Numbered from the stretch's first letter, positions 22,064 through 33,006 are shown. The stretch is 64,000 nucleotides of DNA from Telmatactis stephensoni (GCA_029948255.1 JALIZF010001536.1:62001-126000), one strand, 5' to 3'. Notes: generated from the sequence alone by a model not told the origin. Numbers and translations are program-made.

Positions 22064-25020
22064 CTGTGAAGCCAACCCAATTTTTCAGAAACAGGTGAAG
22101 TTTTCACTATTGATGTCTGTCAGTCAAGATTTTGTCTGATAAAACATGTAAACTACATGAAATTATGTAACAGTAGCTTAAATGACTGAATAAGCCCCAG
22201 GGTTATTGGCCATGTGGACAGGAGGACTTATTCAAAAGGGGGCTTTTTTGAGTAGTAGGGGGCTTATAAATTTTGCCAAATAAAAATAAAATACTGCATA
22301 CATTTTAAACCCTTCTTTACACAATTATAACCTATGACACACTAGATTTGTGGACTGCATTTCAGTTTACTACATTTTACATTTTATAAGTTTATATCAC
22401 CCTCTAGTGTTAGCTAATGTGGGTCATGGTCTCAAAAACTGAATGGAAGGGAATGGGAGTGAGAGGGAGCTAATTTAAATATTGACCCTCTAGGCTTATT
22501 AACAGGATTCCCACTGACCTTGAAAAGTCCTGAAGGGAATTCTTAAAATTTTTCACGATCAGGGAATTGTCAGGGAACGTTTAATGTATTGTCAAAATTG
22601 TCAAAATGTTACAAAAGTTTGGGATTTTAGGTTAGAGAGAATTTTGGGTTGGAAAGGTCAAACAACCCTTTTAGCAGATTGGCTGCAGAATTCCACAGTC
22701 CATTACCACTTAATTTTGTTGACTGATATCAATGGAGCGTGATTATACCTTTAGAACATAGAGCAGACACCATCATCAGCAACTTCCAGCAAATAACGAG
22801 TGAATATTTAATATGCTCAATGTGGCTACCCCTAGATGGGCGTTTCCCAAGGCCAACATGGAAGCACCTGGTAACCATACCAAAATCCATCTTCATATCT
22901 TTTTGAATTTAGTACGCGCTTCACGCTCGATAACACCTTACGTAGCAAATTACTGCATGTCAAAGACAAAACGACAAACGCTCTAAAGCCTGGTCCACAC
23001 TAGCGACTCCGCAAGCATAAGCGCAAGTAGCATATACGCAGACTCAGTATCGCATTTATCTCGGAAGTTTGAAGACCAATGCAAATGAGCAGTACATCAA
23101 AAAGTCTGCTTATGTTGCCAGCTTGCACATATGCTTATGCTGCTAGTATGAACGAGGCCTAACCTGGTTTATGGAATTGTGAAGACGAAGGTTGCGATGA
23201 GATCTCGGGGTACGACATCACGGTGTGTGTTGAGGAGGGAGCGATGCGTGACGAGAATAAATTCCACGCTAATCTCGGTTAATTTGAAATCTTTCTCGTC
23301 CATTTTTTTTTCTTTTGAGTTTTTCATTTTCTTCAGTGTAAAATTTGAGGAAAAGTGCTTTTTTTAATTTATCCGGATTTCCCTACAGGACATAGAGAAA
23401 ACGGAATTGAAAGTAAATGCTTATTAAAGAAAAGCTGGCAGTTATCATGCAAATTTAGGCCCTGTTACCTGTTACACGTGCGGTGCACTTCATGGGGGGG
23501 GGGGGCCAAAAACGAAAACAACAAATTATAACTGCTATATTAGTTACAAAAAGTAGAATCTCATGTTACTCTGTTCTCAGTTTTCGAAAACTAGTTAGTG
23601 CACAAGAGGCTGTCTTGACATGATTTTTCGCGACGCACACTGCGATATATGCGCGCGCAAACAAAGTAATTTCATTGCCAGAAGAGAAACGATTCGTATC
23701 CGTGCGCGCGCAAAAACCCAATTCCATTGTTTGAGACCCGCTTGCGCTCGCGATATTGCGTCAACTCCCTGTTATTACTAAACATGATCTTTAGCACAAA
23801 GCACAACGCTCTCTTAGTATTATGGTCTCTTGGTTTTACTGACTTTTAAGCTCTTTTAATTTTACATGCATTCAGATATTGATAAATTCCATCTACGATC
23901 GAAATTGCGACAATATCGTCCGACGTTAGTAAGCAAACGTACGTGTAATTATTATCCTATATTTGTCTTTATCCGTTCCTTTTTTCTTTTTCTTTTTTAA
24001 TTGTTTTCTTTTTCGTTTCTCCGGTATCAAAGTAGACATTTATAATCATACCTAATAATTTACATTTAAAAAATCTCATAAATTAGTCGTCTTTGGACTG
24101 GAAAGCATTTCTTAATTGAATAACTGAGCATATCGTACGTTTCCCGTTAACGTTTTCACTGGGAAAATAATTGTTTTGTTTTGTTTCTCAGGACAAGCCT
24201 GCTTAAGTATCAAAGCTGACAAGCAGTTTTGTGCCATTATAAAGGGTTGTTTAGAAAGACTAAGACGTGAACGAAACAGTGTTCATTACTTTTGCATTTT
24301 GACGTTTTTTGATCAATAACTTTTATTTACTAAATCTACAATGGCAAACAAATGGAAATCTGTAACACGTTATCAAAGATGTTTTGAGCATGCACAACGG
24401 TCCAATACTCACTATTGGACAAGTTTCTGTACATTTCTTCTATTTGGACCCGATGGCCTCCGTCGAATTAAAACGTTAGTTTGTACGATGTCGTTGGAGT
24501 GTCAGTGATATCAGCTAATTGGGTAGACAGGGCGTACTATATTATAAAAGAATTGAGCGATCACCAAATGCCTTCCTTTTATAGTGGAAGTGTCAAAAAA
24601 TAATTGGTTTGTTGTTTCTGTAAAGAAACACTATTTGGCTTTGCCAGGATTTGCATTTACTAATTGAGAAGAGTTGAATAGAAAGTATCAATATTAGCAC
24701 AAATTAAAAGCGTCAATCAAACCTGGGAATGTGGTTTTACAAATAAATTTACATTTGTTTCACAAAGAAACCTGTGAATTGAAAAAAATGCTTCTTTTTG
24801 CCAAATTGTTCCCCTTGGAATAAATTGAGGAACAAAACTGAATTTGCGTTTCGACCATATAACTTGAACTCGTCATTCTGTATAAATCCGCCATGATGAC
24901 GTTTTATTGTTTACGGCACAGTGGAACTAACATTTTGTTTTAATCACCAAATCGCAAGAAACTGTTCATCAGTCCTTGTATATTTTATTATAAAATATTT
25001 GAGATATAACGCGCGCGCTG
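22064..25020. other. Gene-free stretch
   Basis: No exon recognised. It contains a likely foldback at 22985-23165 (GCCTGGTCCACACTAGCGAC / inverse GCTAGTATGAACGAGGC), a G run at 23494-23503, the lone MITE-end relative at 23795-23833, and T-rich sequence at 23970-24020. Minor open frames (for example 23179-23367) lack start context or similarity. Confidence 0.55.
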
Positions 25021-25243
25021 ATTGGCTGGCTACCATGTTTATATCAGAGGACAGAGACATGGCTCGCTCAAAAAACGTGGAAAATATTTTATAAAAGCAA
25101 TATAAAACGATCGCTCATGTCTCTGTACTGTGATATAAACACTCTGGAATATATAGAGCACTCGAAAAGCAAGAGAAACACTCGGCTACGCCTCTTGTTC
25201 CTATAAGCTTGCTTTTCTCTTGCTCTACATCTTCCATCGTGTT
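25021..25243. repeat. Foldback element, left part (split by transposon)
   Basis: The segment CAATATAAAACGATCGCTCA ... CTGTACTGTGATATAAACAC has its inverse at 31407-31445 (TATCACAGTACAGAGACATG ... TTTTATATTGCTT). The two halves were contiguous before the 6.16-kb transposon inserted. Further inverted pairs (AAAGCAAGAGAAAC / CTTGCTTTTCTCTTGC) lie near the centre. Confidence 0.82.
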
Positions 25244-25905
25244 TACACCTATTTCAAAAAACGTTGTCATCGCCAAAGGCGATAGGCGATAGGCGATAGG
25301 CGATAGGCTATTCCAAGACCGAGACGCATTATGGGTCTATTGAATTGGATTCCTTCGTTGAGTCAACTATGCCAGCGCCACTGGGCAGAGATCTCCGATG
25401 GAGGGTAATTTGGCTTGTAAATGGTTTAAAATTTTCTTTAGCCGATACGGCATTTATCCTTGGTTTGTCTAAAAGAACCATACAGCGGTTGTTAAGGAAA
25501 TACAGAAACACAGGAGATTTAAATACCGAGACATTGGGTCGACCACGCGGGGCAATAACATTAGCTCCTCGTGAAGAGCTTATCATATTTGAAGCCATAC
25601 TGGAAAAACCAGATATGACACTGGCAGAAATTGTCCAGGAAATACAGCAGCAAACAAACTTTTCCTTTGCTGTGTCTTCACTGCATTACTATTTAAAGCG
25701 TAATGATGTTACACACAAAAAGGTAAGACTGATTTTTAACTGTTAAAAGCGCTGTGTTAATCGCAGGTAATCGGCTACATAAACTAATGTTATTGTTCGA
25801 CGTTCAAAGTTTTGTCCGAAAACATTGAAAACATGCAAGTGCACTGATAAAGCCAAGCCGTGGGTATTTTGAAGTAGCTAGCTGTTTTAGAGCGGTTTTC
25901 ATTGA

Positions 25906-26159
25906 GAGTGATTTCAAAAAGCCCGTGAAACAAAAATTCATAGCTAGTGTGGTTGAATCGACACAAAAGAAAACAAACGGAAAATAAGGTTCATCAGTGT
26001 CTAATTGTCTACTACATAGATGTCAAAAAACCTGTGAAACAAAATCAAATACCTAGTGTGTAATAGTTTAATAAAAACAAAATAAAACAATTATAGTAAT
26101 AAGGTCTAACAGTGTCTATTAGTCTAATAACTATTTCACGGGTATTTTTGAAATCACTC
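25906..26159. mobile_element. Nested GAGTGAT-type MITE in transposase intron 1
   Basis: Left GAGTGATTTCAAAAAGCCCG and right inverse (CGGGTATTTTTGAAATCACTC), followed by TA, mark a 254-bp foldback. Inside, a second related pair (CAAAAAACCTGTGAAAC) suggests an older internal duplication. The left TA is not preserved. Confidence 0.75.
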
Positions 26160-27137
26160 TAACCCGTGAAATGAATATTATTTCCCGTGCTAGAGTAACA
26201 AACTCACATCGAAAAATAGATCAAAAGAACACGTTGTATGCCTAATAGTTGCTTCCCGATCGACTTAAAAATTTGTAGTCCATTTTATGTTTTTTTCTGT
26301 AACTTAATAGGTCCATGAAGTCGCATTGCAAAGAAATGAAGATAGGCGTGCACAGTACTGGTGCAACATTAGCGCTTTTGCACCGGAAATGCTTGTCTTT
26401 TTGGACGAAAGTGGATTTGTAAGTTTTTGCATCAATAAACGTTTACACAGAAAGCATTCGCTTCTTCGTTACTTAATTACTGTTATTTCATGATTGCCAG
26501 GACAAAAGGATACGTCGAAATTATGGCAACAGTTTTTGTGGAACAAGAGCACGCGTTCGGAGACCACATTTGAATTGGGGACCACGGATATCAGCCATTC
26601 CAGTAATTTCTACAGATGGCATTCTGGACGTAGGCATCTACCTGGGGAAATGTCAACGAGGCAACGTTCTTGACATTTGTGCGTAATGTTCTGGCCCCCG
26701 TAATACTTCCCTTTAATGGCATCAATCCACGTTCCGTTGTGATCATGGGTGCGTTCAATTTTAAGACTTAATTCTTCTGACGTTTATTTATTTTTCATTT
26801 CCTCATTATATTTGTAATGCAAACCGCTGTGGAATTGCTTAGATGTTAGACGTGTCGAGAAGGGACTTCTTCCCTAAGTACATTCACTGATCACGCAGGT
26901 GCTGGGAACGGCGTACTCTCGTGTAGTACCCACCACATCCTTATCATTTTTAAACTGTTTTGCTAATGATTTCAAGGAGAAGCAACAAAACAGAAATTCA
27001 GTTTTTGGCACTTTTACAAAGAAAAATGTGTAGTCACCCTATGTAGCTTCTTTCAAAGTGCACTCCGACGGAACAAGAATACCTTCGGTGGCACCCCAGT
27101 TAGAACATTTTCGCTCTTTCCCCCTTTCCTCCCCAAC

Positions 27138-27160
27138 CCCCCCCCCCCCCCCCCCCCCAT
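27138..27160. repeat. Poly-C run in transposase intron 3
   Basis: About 20 consecutive C residues following CCCCTTTCCTCCCCAA, in the intron before the last transposase exon. Likely replication slippage. Confidence 0.9.
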
Positions 27161-27559
27161 TTCAACATTCTGGAGCCATGGATAGAAAGCTATAGGCAAC
27201 TCTGGATACTACTGGGTATCTTTATTTTAACCTCAGTAAATCACTGTTCACTTTCAACAAATCATACATTTCTTGTTTTTCAGATAATGCCGCAATACAT
27301 CATACAAATGCTGTTGTTAACGCCATTAACCAGACTGGAGCTCTTCTAGTATTTCTTCCCCCCTATAGCCCTGATTTCAACCCATGTGAAAATTTATTTT
27401 CGCAAGCAAAAAGCTGGATCAGGGCCAACGATGTTATCTGGCGTCTATGCGATCAGCCTGAGCGAATGGTGTTACACTCATTCTTAAATATAAGTGATGA
27501 TGACGTTAGGAATTGCATAAAACACGGCGAATACATTTAAGGTGGCTTTTTTTATTGAC

Positions 27560-28480
27560 AATGTTTCCGATTTTCACAAATTGAGCAACTTGCTCTTGAC
27601 CAGCCAAAACAGTATTCACAACAGTTATTGGACTTGAATCAAAGTTTATATTTTGGTCTATTTCACTTCTATTTACGTTGCCATAGCGATGGTAAACAAA
27701 GATGGCTGAAATCAATTTTTCTAAAATATCTCTCGAACTCGAGCATCTCTAGACAAGGGACTACATGGGCAATAAACTACACACTAAGGCAAAGAAATTA
27801 AGGCGCAACTCTAAAATTTTTACCAAGCCGTTTTTGAATAAATTACAGACAATAAATTAAAAAATGAAATTTATTGATTAGCTCATTAAGTGATAAGCTT
27901 ATCCTAGTTTAATCACAATGATTTTCCTATCAGTAGATAAACTGACTTCAAGGTGTTTTTTTTTTTGGTCAGTTTCAGTATAATCGGTGTTACCATGGCA
28001 ACGATACCGAAAATAAGGCTGAAATCAGTTTTTCTGAAATCTCTCTTGATTTCAAAGAATTCCAGGCACCCAAATACTATGTAATAATGTACATACCAAG
28101 GTAAAGTAGATAACATAGAATTAAAATTCTTTGATTGAAGTGATTTGGAATAAAGGACCGGAAATTGGAAAACTGATTCGCATTTTTTGTTTTCGCGATT
28201 TATTCGAAAACGGCTTGGTAAATTTTTTTGAATTTAGCATTAATTTCTTTGTTTTAGTAAGTAGTTTGTTGCCCTTATAGTCCCTTAACTAAAGCTGTTC
28301 GAGTTCGAAAGATATTCTAGAAAATTTGATTTCAGCCATCTTTGTTTACCGTCGCTATGGCAATACAAATCGAAGTAAAATAGACAAAAATATAAACTTT
28401 GATGTAAGTCTAACAGCTAATGTAAAAACCGTTTTGGTTGGTCAACAGTAAGTTGCTCAATTCGTGGAATGAAAAACGGA
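27560..28480. repeat. Long foldback between the two transposon genes
   Basis: Arms of about 290 bases (27560-27850 and 28180-28480) are inverse copies with moderate divergence. Shared landmarks are AATTGAGCAACTT, TCAAAGTTTATATTTT, GGTAAACAAAGATGGCTGAA and ACCAAGCCGTTTT. The central 330 bases include a partial further copy (GTTACCATGGCAACGATACCG). It may be a nested element or part of the parental transposon. Confidence 0.75.
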
Positions 28481-28532
28481 AGCATTATAACTCTATTAGT
28501 AATAACGTAACAGTAACAAGATTACTCAACTA

Positions 28533-28695
28533 GAGTGATTTTCATTCGACAGTGAACAAAATATTACTCTTAAGTTGGTAGTAGTCGATAAGAAACAAGA
28601 GATAACTCGTGCAATCCACGAGTTAAAAACAATGGTTTGCAGTGTACTACCAACTATTATTTTGCCCTTCCTTTCACGATCAAATGAAAATCACT
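28533..28695. mobile_element. Nested TA-target MITE
   Basis: The left end GAGTGATTTTCATTCGACAG follows TA 28531-28532; the right end reads GATCAAATGAAAATCACTC. It sits 17 bp beyond the stop codon of the SHOCT-like gene. Confidence 0.72.
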
Positions 28696-28712
28696 CTTCT
28701 GGGAACCCTAGC

Positions 28713-31282
28713 TTAAGACAAGTTTGCCAGTTCTGCCAGCAGTTTGTTTTTTTGATCACTGAATTCTTCTTCGGTTAGGACGTGTTCCTTTTTCAACTCA
28801 GCCAGATCTCTGAGTTGTTGTAAAAGTGTTCCTCGCAATTGTATCTAAATAGAACACGATGACCAAGTTAAATTACTCAGTCAATGCAAAGCTCAAACAG
28901 AAAAGAAAAAGCAAACAAACAAAATATAGTTAAAAACACGAAACCATCTAAAAACAGAACAAAATACAAGCCAGTAATTAGTTTAAATAGTATTGGAGTG
29001 ATTTTCCGTCGTCTGTGTAAGAGGTTGCTTATTAGCTAGTATTAGATAGCCGTTTCCTTTTCACAGACGATGGAAAATCACTCTAAACATGCCTTATTGT
29101 CTTCTTGCGGTGTTTGTTTCCCAGTAGTGGGACCAGTACTAGTGGCGTTAGCTTTACTACAACCATCTTTAAAGAATGAAAATCGAGGAATTTCCTCTTC
29201 ACTTTTATAATCCCCATTGACCTAGAGAACAAAGAATTCTATAGTTATAGCATATAAAGCAATTTATACAATTATCGAATTTCTCAGGTGCACGCCTGAT
29301 CTAGGATCTAGGAGGAGGGGAAGCGACTCGTCACCCCCTTTTTCAAAACTACTAGTTCTTCGTATTTGATTATCCATTTATCTGTTTTGTTTTTGTTGAG
29401 AAAAAAAGGTTAGTACAATCCCCTCCCTTCTTGTGAATCTAAGGACAAGCGCCTGTGTTACTGCGCCTGACCATGCAGTACTGACCATTTACATAAACAA
29501 TTAAACGGATTATTTTTTTCTTGAGCACATTTCCATTTAGGCACTAAACGCCTATATAGAGTGAGGGCATTTAACCCATGAAATAGATTTTTATAGTGTA
29601 GTTGACATAAGTATCACTACGTGCATTGTTTTCCTTTGCTCTGATTAGACATTGACTATTAGATTTAGTCAGTCACGGGTTAGAGTGATTTCAAAAAACC
29701 CGTGAAACAAAATTTAATAGCTAGTGTGTAATAGTTTCATAGCACAAAAGAAAACAATGGAAATAGGGCCTAGCCTACTAGTATCTGTTAGTATTTCACG
29801 GTTTTTTGAATCACTTAGAGGGGTTAATGAAAACCACTGTATGACAATCACTCTAGTCCTAAATAAAAGTCGTTAGATCGACGAGTAACATTTGATTTAC
29901 AATAGTCACGCGTTCTCACGTGCGATTGTGTTGTACAACAACGAATACTGATAAGCCAAAGTCAAGTAAATTAGTAGCTAGTAAAATTGGTTTTAGAGTG
30001 CTTGAGTGGTTACAATAGAGTGATTTTCATCGGACTGTGAAACAATTACTAATAGTCAGTGTTTAATAGTGTCTAATAGTTGTATACGTATTGCAACAAA
30101 AGAAAACAATGGGTGCAGAGTCTACTAGTGTCTATTAGCTTAGTAACTATTTCACAGTCCGGTGAAAATCACTCTATATCCGTGAAAAAGTTAGCGAAAC
30201 TAAATTGTACTAAATAGCGCGAAATCCTTTGTTTTCTACTTGCTTAATTAGTGCAAATTAGTCCAATTTATTACAAAGTTTTTCGCGGATATATTGTAAG
30301 CATTCTTAGAGTGATTTTCATCGGACTGTGACTGAAATAAAAACTAGCTATTAGTGAGTAGTAGTCGAAGTTCGACATAAGGAAAGAATAGAATTAGGAT
30401 CTACTAATGTGTATTGGCTTAGTAACTATTTCACAGTCTGATGAAAAGCACTCTACAATATATCCGTGAAATTGCACTAATTAAACAATAGAAACGAAAG
30501 GATTTCGCGCTATTTAGTACAAATTATAGTTCGCTAACTTTTTCACGGATATATTGTAAGCACTCTAATGCTTGACCCATTTAATCATACATTATGCTAT
30601 TAAACCTAAGTTTTTATTAGCACTGGTCCAATTTAATAACGGAATCTGAATTCAAGGAGAAATCATATCATTCAGTCTTAGCGCGAAGCGGGAAATTTGA
30701 ATAATCAAATTAACTCACCAACAACTTAGCCCACACACGCAACTTAAAATCCGACAATTTCGGGTGTTTTTGTCGTAAACTATTAATTCTTGCGTCAAGG
30801 GCAGAGCTGGTATCGTCGTCTTCGTCTTTCTCTGCAAAAAAAGCAATATTGACTTAGCTTTTTGGATATCTTACAAAGTCTGAAATGCAAGTAACAATAA
30901 CACACTCACTTGTTTGTCGTGCTCTTTTGTTTGAGCTCGAAGCAGATGAGTCAAGGCTGCGTTTATTTGACCTTCCGCTGCATTTGCTTAGCCACAAATA
31001 TATCCAGCCCTTTTTTTCTAACGACAAAGCTTCTCCGAGATGCACCTCATTTATGATGTTGTATCGACGGTTTCCAGGTTGTCCGAAGTATCCAAGCTCA
31101 AATTCTGACTCATGCTTTACGCCCGCTTCCTCCGGGTATTTTGTTACTATAAATTGTTTTAGCTTTAAAACGGTATCGAATCTAGGAACATTCCTTAGTG
31201 GGAATGATTTGTGATGCTTTTTATTGTGTTCGTCAAGAACACGCAAGTCAATGTTCACATGCTCTGCAGCTTTCGACGCCAT
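28713..31282 (-). CDS. Transposon-borne protein with ubiquitin-like N-terminus and SHOCT-like C-terminus
   Basis: Four exons on the minus strand: 31282-30910, 30831-30719, 29221-29093, 28844-28713. Phases agree (1, 0, 0) and the model encodes 248 residues. Three junctions are GT-AG except the third donor, which reads AAG|GCATGT (GC-AG). Residues 1-105 alternate strands and a helix in a way that resembles a ubiquitin-like or PB1-like fold (IDLRVLDEHN, FDTVLKLKQFIVTKYPEE, GWIYLWL). Residues about 108-125 are Ser/Lys/Arg-rich and could be a nuclear localisation signal. The C-terminus (about 213-244) fits the SHOCT pattern: LRDLAELKKEHVLTEEEFSD followed by KNKLLAEL. SHOCT motifs are short oligomerisation or targeting modules in bacteria and eukaryotes. 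The function is unknown; location inside the transposon ends suggests an accessory factor. Confidence 0.72.
28996..29083. mobile_element. Small nested MITE at a splice donor
   Basis: GAGTGATTTTCCGTCGTCTG and its inverse CAGACGATGGAAAATCACTC bound an 88-bp foldback followed by TA 29084-29085. It begins 7-9 bases inside the intron whose donor is the GC at 29091-29092. Confidence 0.75.
29559..29815. mobile_element. Two abutting nested MITEs
   Basis: One copy starts GAGGGCATTTAACCCATGAA after TA (preceded by GAGT) near 29559 and ends around CACGGGTTA (29682). A second starts GAGTGATTTCAAAAAACCCG at 29683 and ends TTTTTTGAATCACT. Both lie in the large intron of the SHOCT-like gene. Confidence 0.65.
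29996..30565. mobile_element. MITE containing two further MITEs
   Basis: The outer element has ends GAGTGCTT ... ACAATATATCCGTGAAA and, inverted, TTTCACGGATATATTGTAAG ... CACTC, flanked by TA. It is interrupted by a copy at 30018-30174 and another at 30309-30453, both starting GAGTGATTTTCATCGGACTG and each bordered by TA. These together account for most of the large intron of the SHOCT-like gene. Confidence 0.72.
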
Positions 31283-31406
31283 TCTCGCCTGCTCTCCACC
31301 TCGTGAAGGTGTTTATATTCATACCCATAGTACTGTGCGGTCTTGGAATGGCCTATCGCCTATCGCCTATCGCCTTTGGCGATGACAACGTTTTTTGAAA
31401 TAGGTG

Positions 31407-31445
31407 TATATCACAGTACAGAGACATGCGCGCACGCGTTTTATA
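31407..31445. repeat. Foldback element, right part (split by transposon)
   Basis: Inverse counterpart of 25093-25140. Joining 25241-25245 (GTTTA) directly to TATCACAG recreates GTGTTTATATCACAG, the exact inverse of the intact left arm. Confidence 0.85.
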
Positions 31446-32358
31446 TTGCTTAAGTAAGAATGGAAACCAGCGAGTACTGAACACTGATACATCAATGAAC
31501 TGCGTCAATGACGTTTCCAGCCTCAGGAGACCATTCCAATTCGTCCTTCGTCCTTTTGCGCAACGTGCCGCTTAGAGCAGTACAAAAGGGCATTAGGGCA
31601 TTAATTTCAGGGTCGTACATAACACCCAAATTCCTTGGGGCAGTCACTGATATTTCACGGTTTGAAGAAATATGTATTTAATTAGGAAAAGATAGCAGGA
31701 CATCAGTAGTTCCTTAATTAATTAGAGGAGCAACTGCCCTCTCTGCCATTGTCACTCTGTGACAATTTCTATTTACTGGCCGCACTGTATATTTAGTAAA
31801 CTGTATGAATTGTAAGCCATAAATAACTGCAGACTGCAAATACTTAAACGCAGCGTATATGTACACTGCTCTCGTTCATATCACTTGTAAACAACCATTG
31901 CAATCATATGCAATCGGGCTTTTAATTACTTTGATACTAGCTACTGGCTTGTACTGAAAAAAAAAGTTATTTTGCAGGAGAAAACGTTCGGTTATTATTG
32001 AGTTTCCAGTTCGGCCAATTACAACGAATTTATGGAAGATTTTTTAATGGAAATTATTAGGTATGTCTAGTTTCGTTCTGGTACTCACGACTTATTGACC
32101 TAGCTTATTCTGCCGTTTCGTGTGCGTCCTGAGATTTCGTCATATTTTTCAATTTCATTTTCTTCATTTAAAAGCCTTATATGAAGAAAGAAAAGTCTTT
32201 GCATGTTCAAATCCACAAATCAGTAGAATATCTAGCTTCTTTTGTTTTAAAAGAAAATGAAAAGGAAAATTAGCAGCTCACTAGATTTTCCGCAAATTCA
32301 GATTTGATATATACTTTCTCTCCATTATATACATCAAAATAATTAATTGTTTGCAGCT

Positions 32359-32714
32359 TCACTGGAAATTTTTGTTCATTTCCAATGCGGATAGGAAATA
32401 TCTAGGAAATATCTAGGAAATTGCGTTTTCCTAGGATGGGAATTAACTGGACAAAATGTAGGAAATACATTTTCCTACATATTTCCTAGATATTTCCAGT
32501 CATTGGAAATTGCATTTTCATAGCTATAGATATTTCCTACCTTTTCATTTTCCTATGATAGGAAATATCTAGGAAAATGCAATTTCCAATTAGGAAATTA
32601 AAATGTATTTTCATGCCTACATTTTGTCCAGTTCCATGCACTCCTATCATAGGAATTAAAATGCAATTTCCTAGATATTTCCTATCATTGGAAATGAGCA
32701 AACATTTCCAGTGC
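32359..32714. mobile_element. Element built from ATATCTAGGAAAT iterons
   Basis: The ends CACTGGAAAT and ATTTCCAGTG are inverted, as are the next segments around CATTTCCAATG / CATTGGAAATG. The interior carries at least eight direct or inverted copies of a unit like GGAAATATCTAGGAAA, together with CTGGACAAAATGTAGG and its inverse CCTACATTTTGTCCAG. No coding frame. Confidence 0.8.
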
Positions 32715-32861
32715 TTGTAGCAATTTTAGTTCATTGATTACAATAGCTAATTTCAGAAAACAATTGTTTTATCTTGCGAATTGCGAATGACTATAACAAG
32801 CATTTCAGGAAATCATTCTTTTATTGTCGCTGTACAAATGTACAAGAGCCAAGTTCATATA

Positions 32862-33006
32862 GAACGATTTTCGTATGAGTGGGAAACTGTCAGTGTCGTG
32901 TCAGCTTGTAATGTGTATAACTGAAAAACATTCGAAATTCCTGCCGTAACCGTACCGTGCGGTGATCGACGTCTGTGCCGTTTTCACAGTCATACGAAAT
33001 CTGCTC
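32862..33006. mobile_element. TA-target MITE, CGTATGAG family
   Basis: Left GAACGATTTTCGTATGAGTG after TA, right CAGTCATACGAAATCTGCTC before TA. Interior CCGTACCGTGCGGT. About 145 bp. Confidence 0.8.

Larger units (their letters stand above)
25369..27540 (+). pseudogene. DD34E Tc1/IS630-type transposase, frameshifted
   Basis: Four exons: 25369-25722, 26311-26418, 26501-26748, 27284-27540, with GT-AG borders and matching phases, for about 321 residues. Exon 1 encodes a helix-turn-helix region (DTAFILGLSKRTIQRLL) and a second DNA-binding segment with GRPRG. Exon 2 ends in the first catalytic motif FLDESGF. Exon 4 begins at the second Asp (DNAAIHH) and reaches PYSPDFNPCEN, with 34 residues between Asp and Glu. 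This is a DDE_3-type endonuclease that cuts and pastes at TA. Exon 3 carries one surplus base near 26641-26646: the frame must shift from GIY to GNVNEATFLTFV. The copy is therefore probably inactive, or that base is a sequence error. Introns are unusual for Tc1 transposases; intron 1 contains a nested MITE. Confidence 0.85.
25246..31406 (+). mobile_element. Two-gene Tc1/mariner-superfamily transposon, 6,161 bp
   Basis: Terminal inverted repeats of about 70 bases begin CACCTATTTCAAAAAACGTT, continue GTCATCGCCAAAGGCGATA, and end near CATTCCAAGACCG. Each is flanked by TA (25244-25245, 31407-31408). Inside the ends a 7-base unit GGCGATA is repeated four times on the left and three times on the right. 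The element carries a DD34E transposase on the plus strand (25369-27540) and a convergent four-exon gene on the minus strand (31282-28713). The middle is swollen by nested palindromes and MITEs. Tc1-like elements are normally 1-2 kb with one intronless gene; size, introns and second gene are all atypical. Confidence 0.9.
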
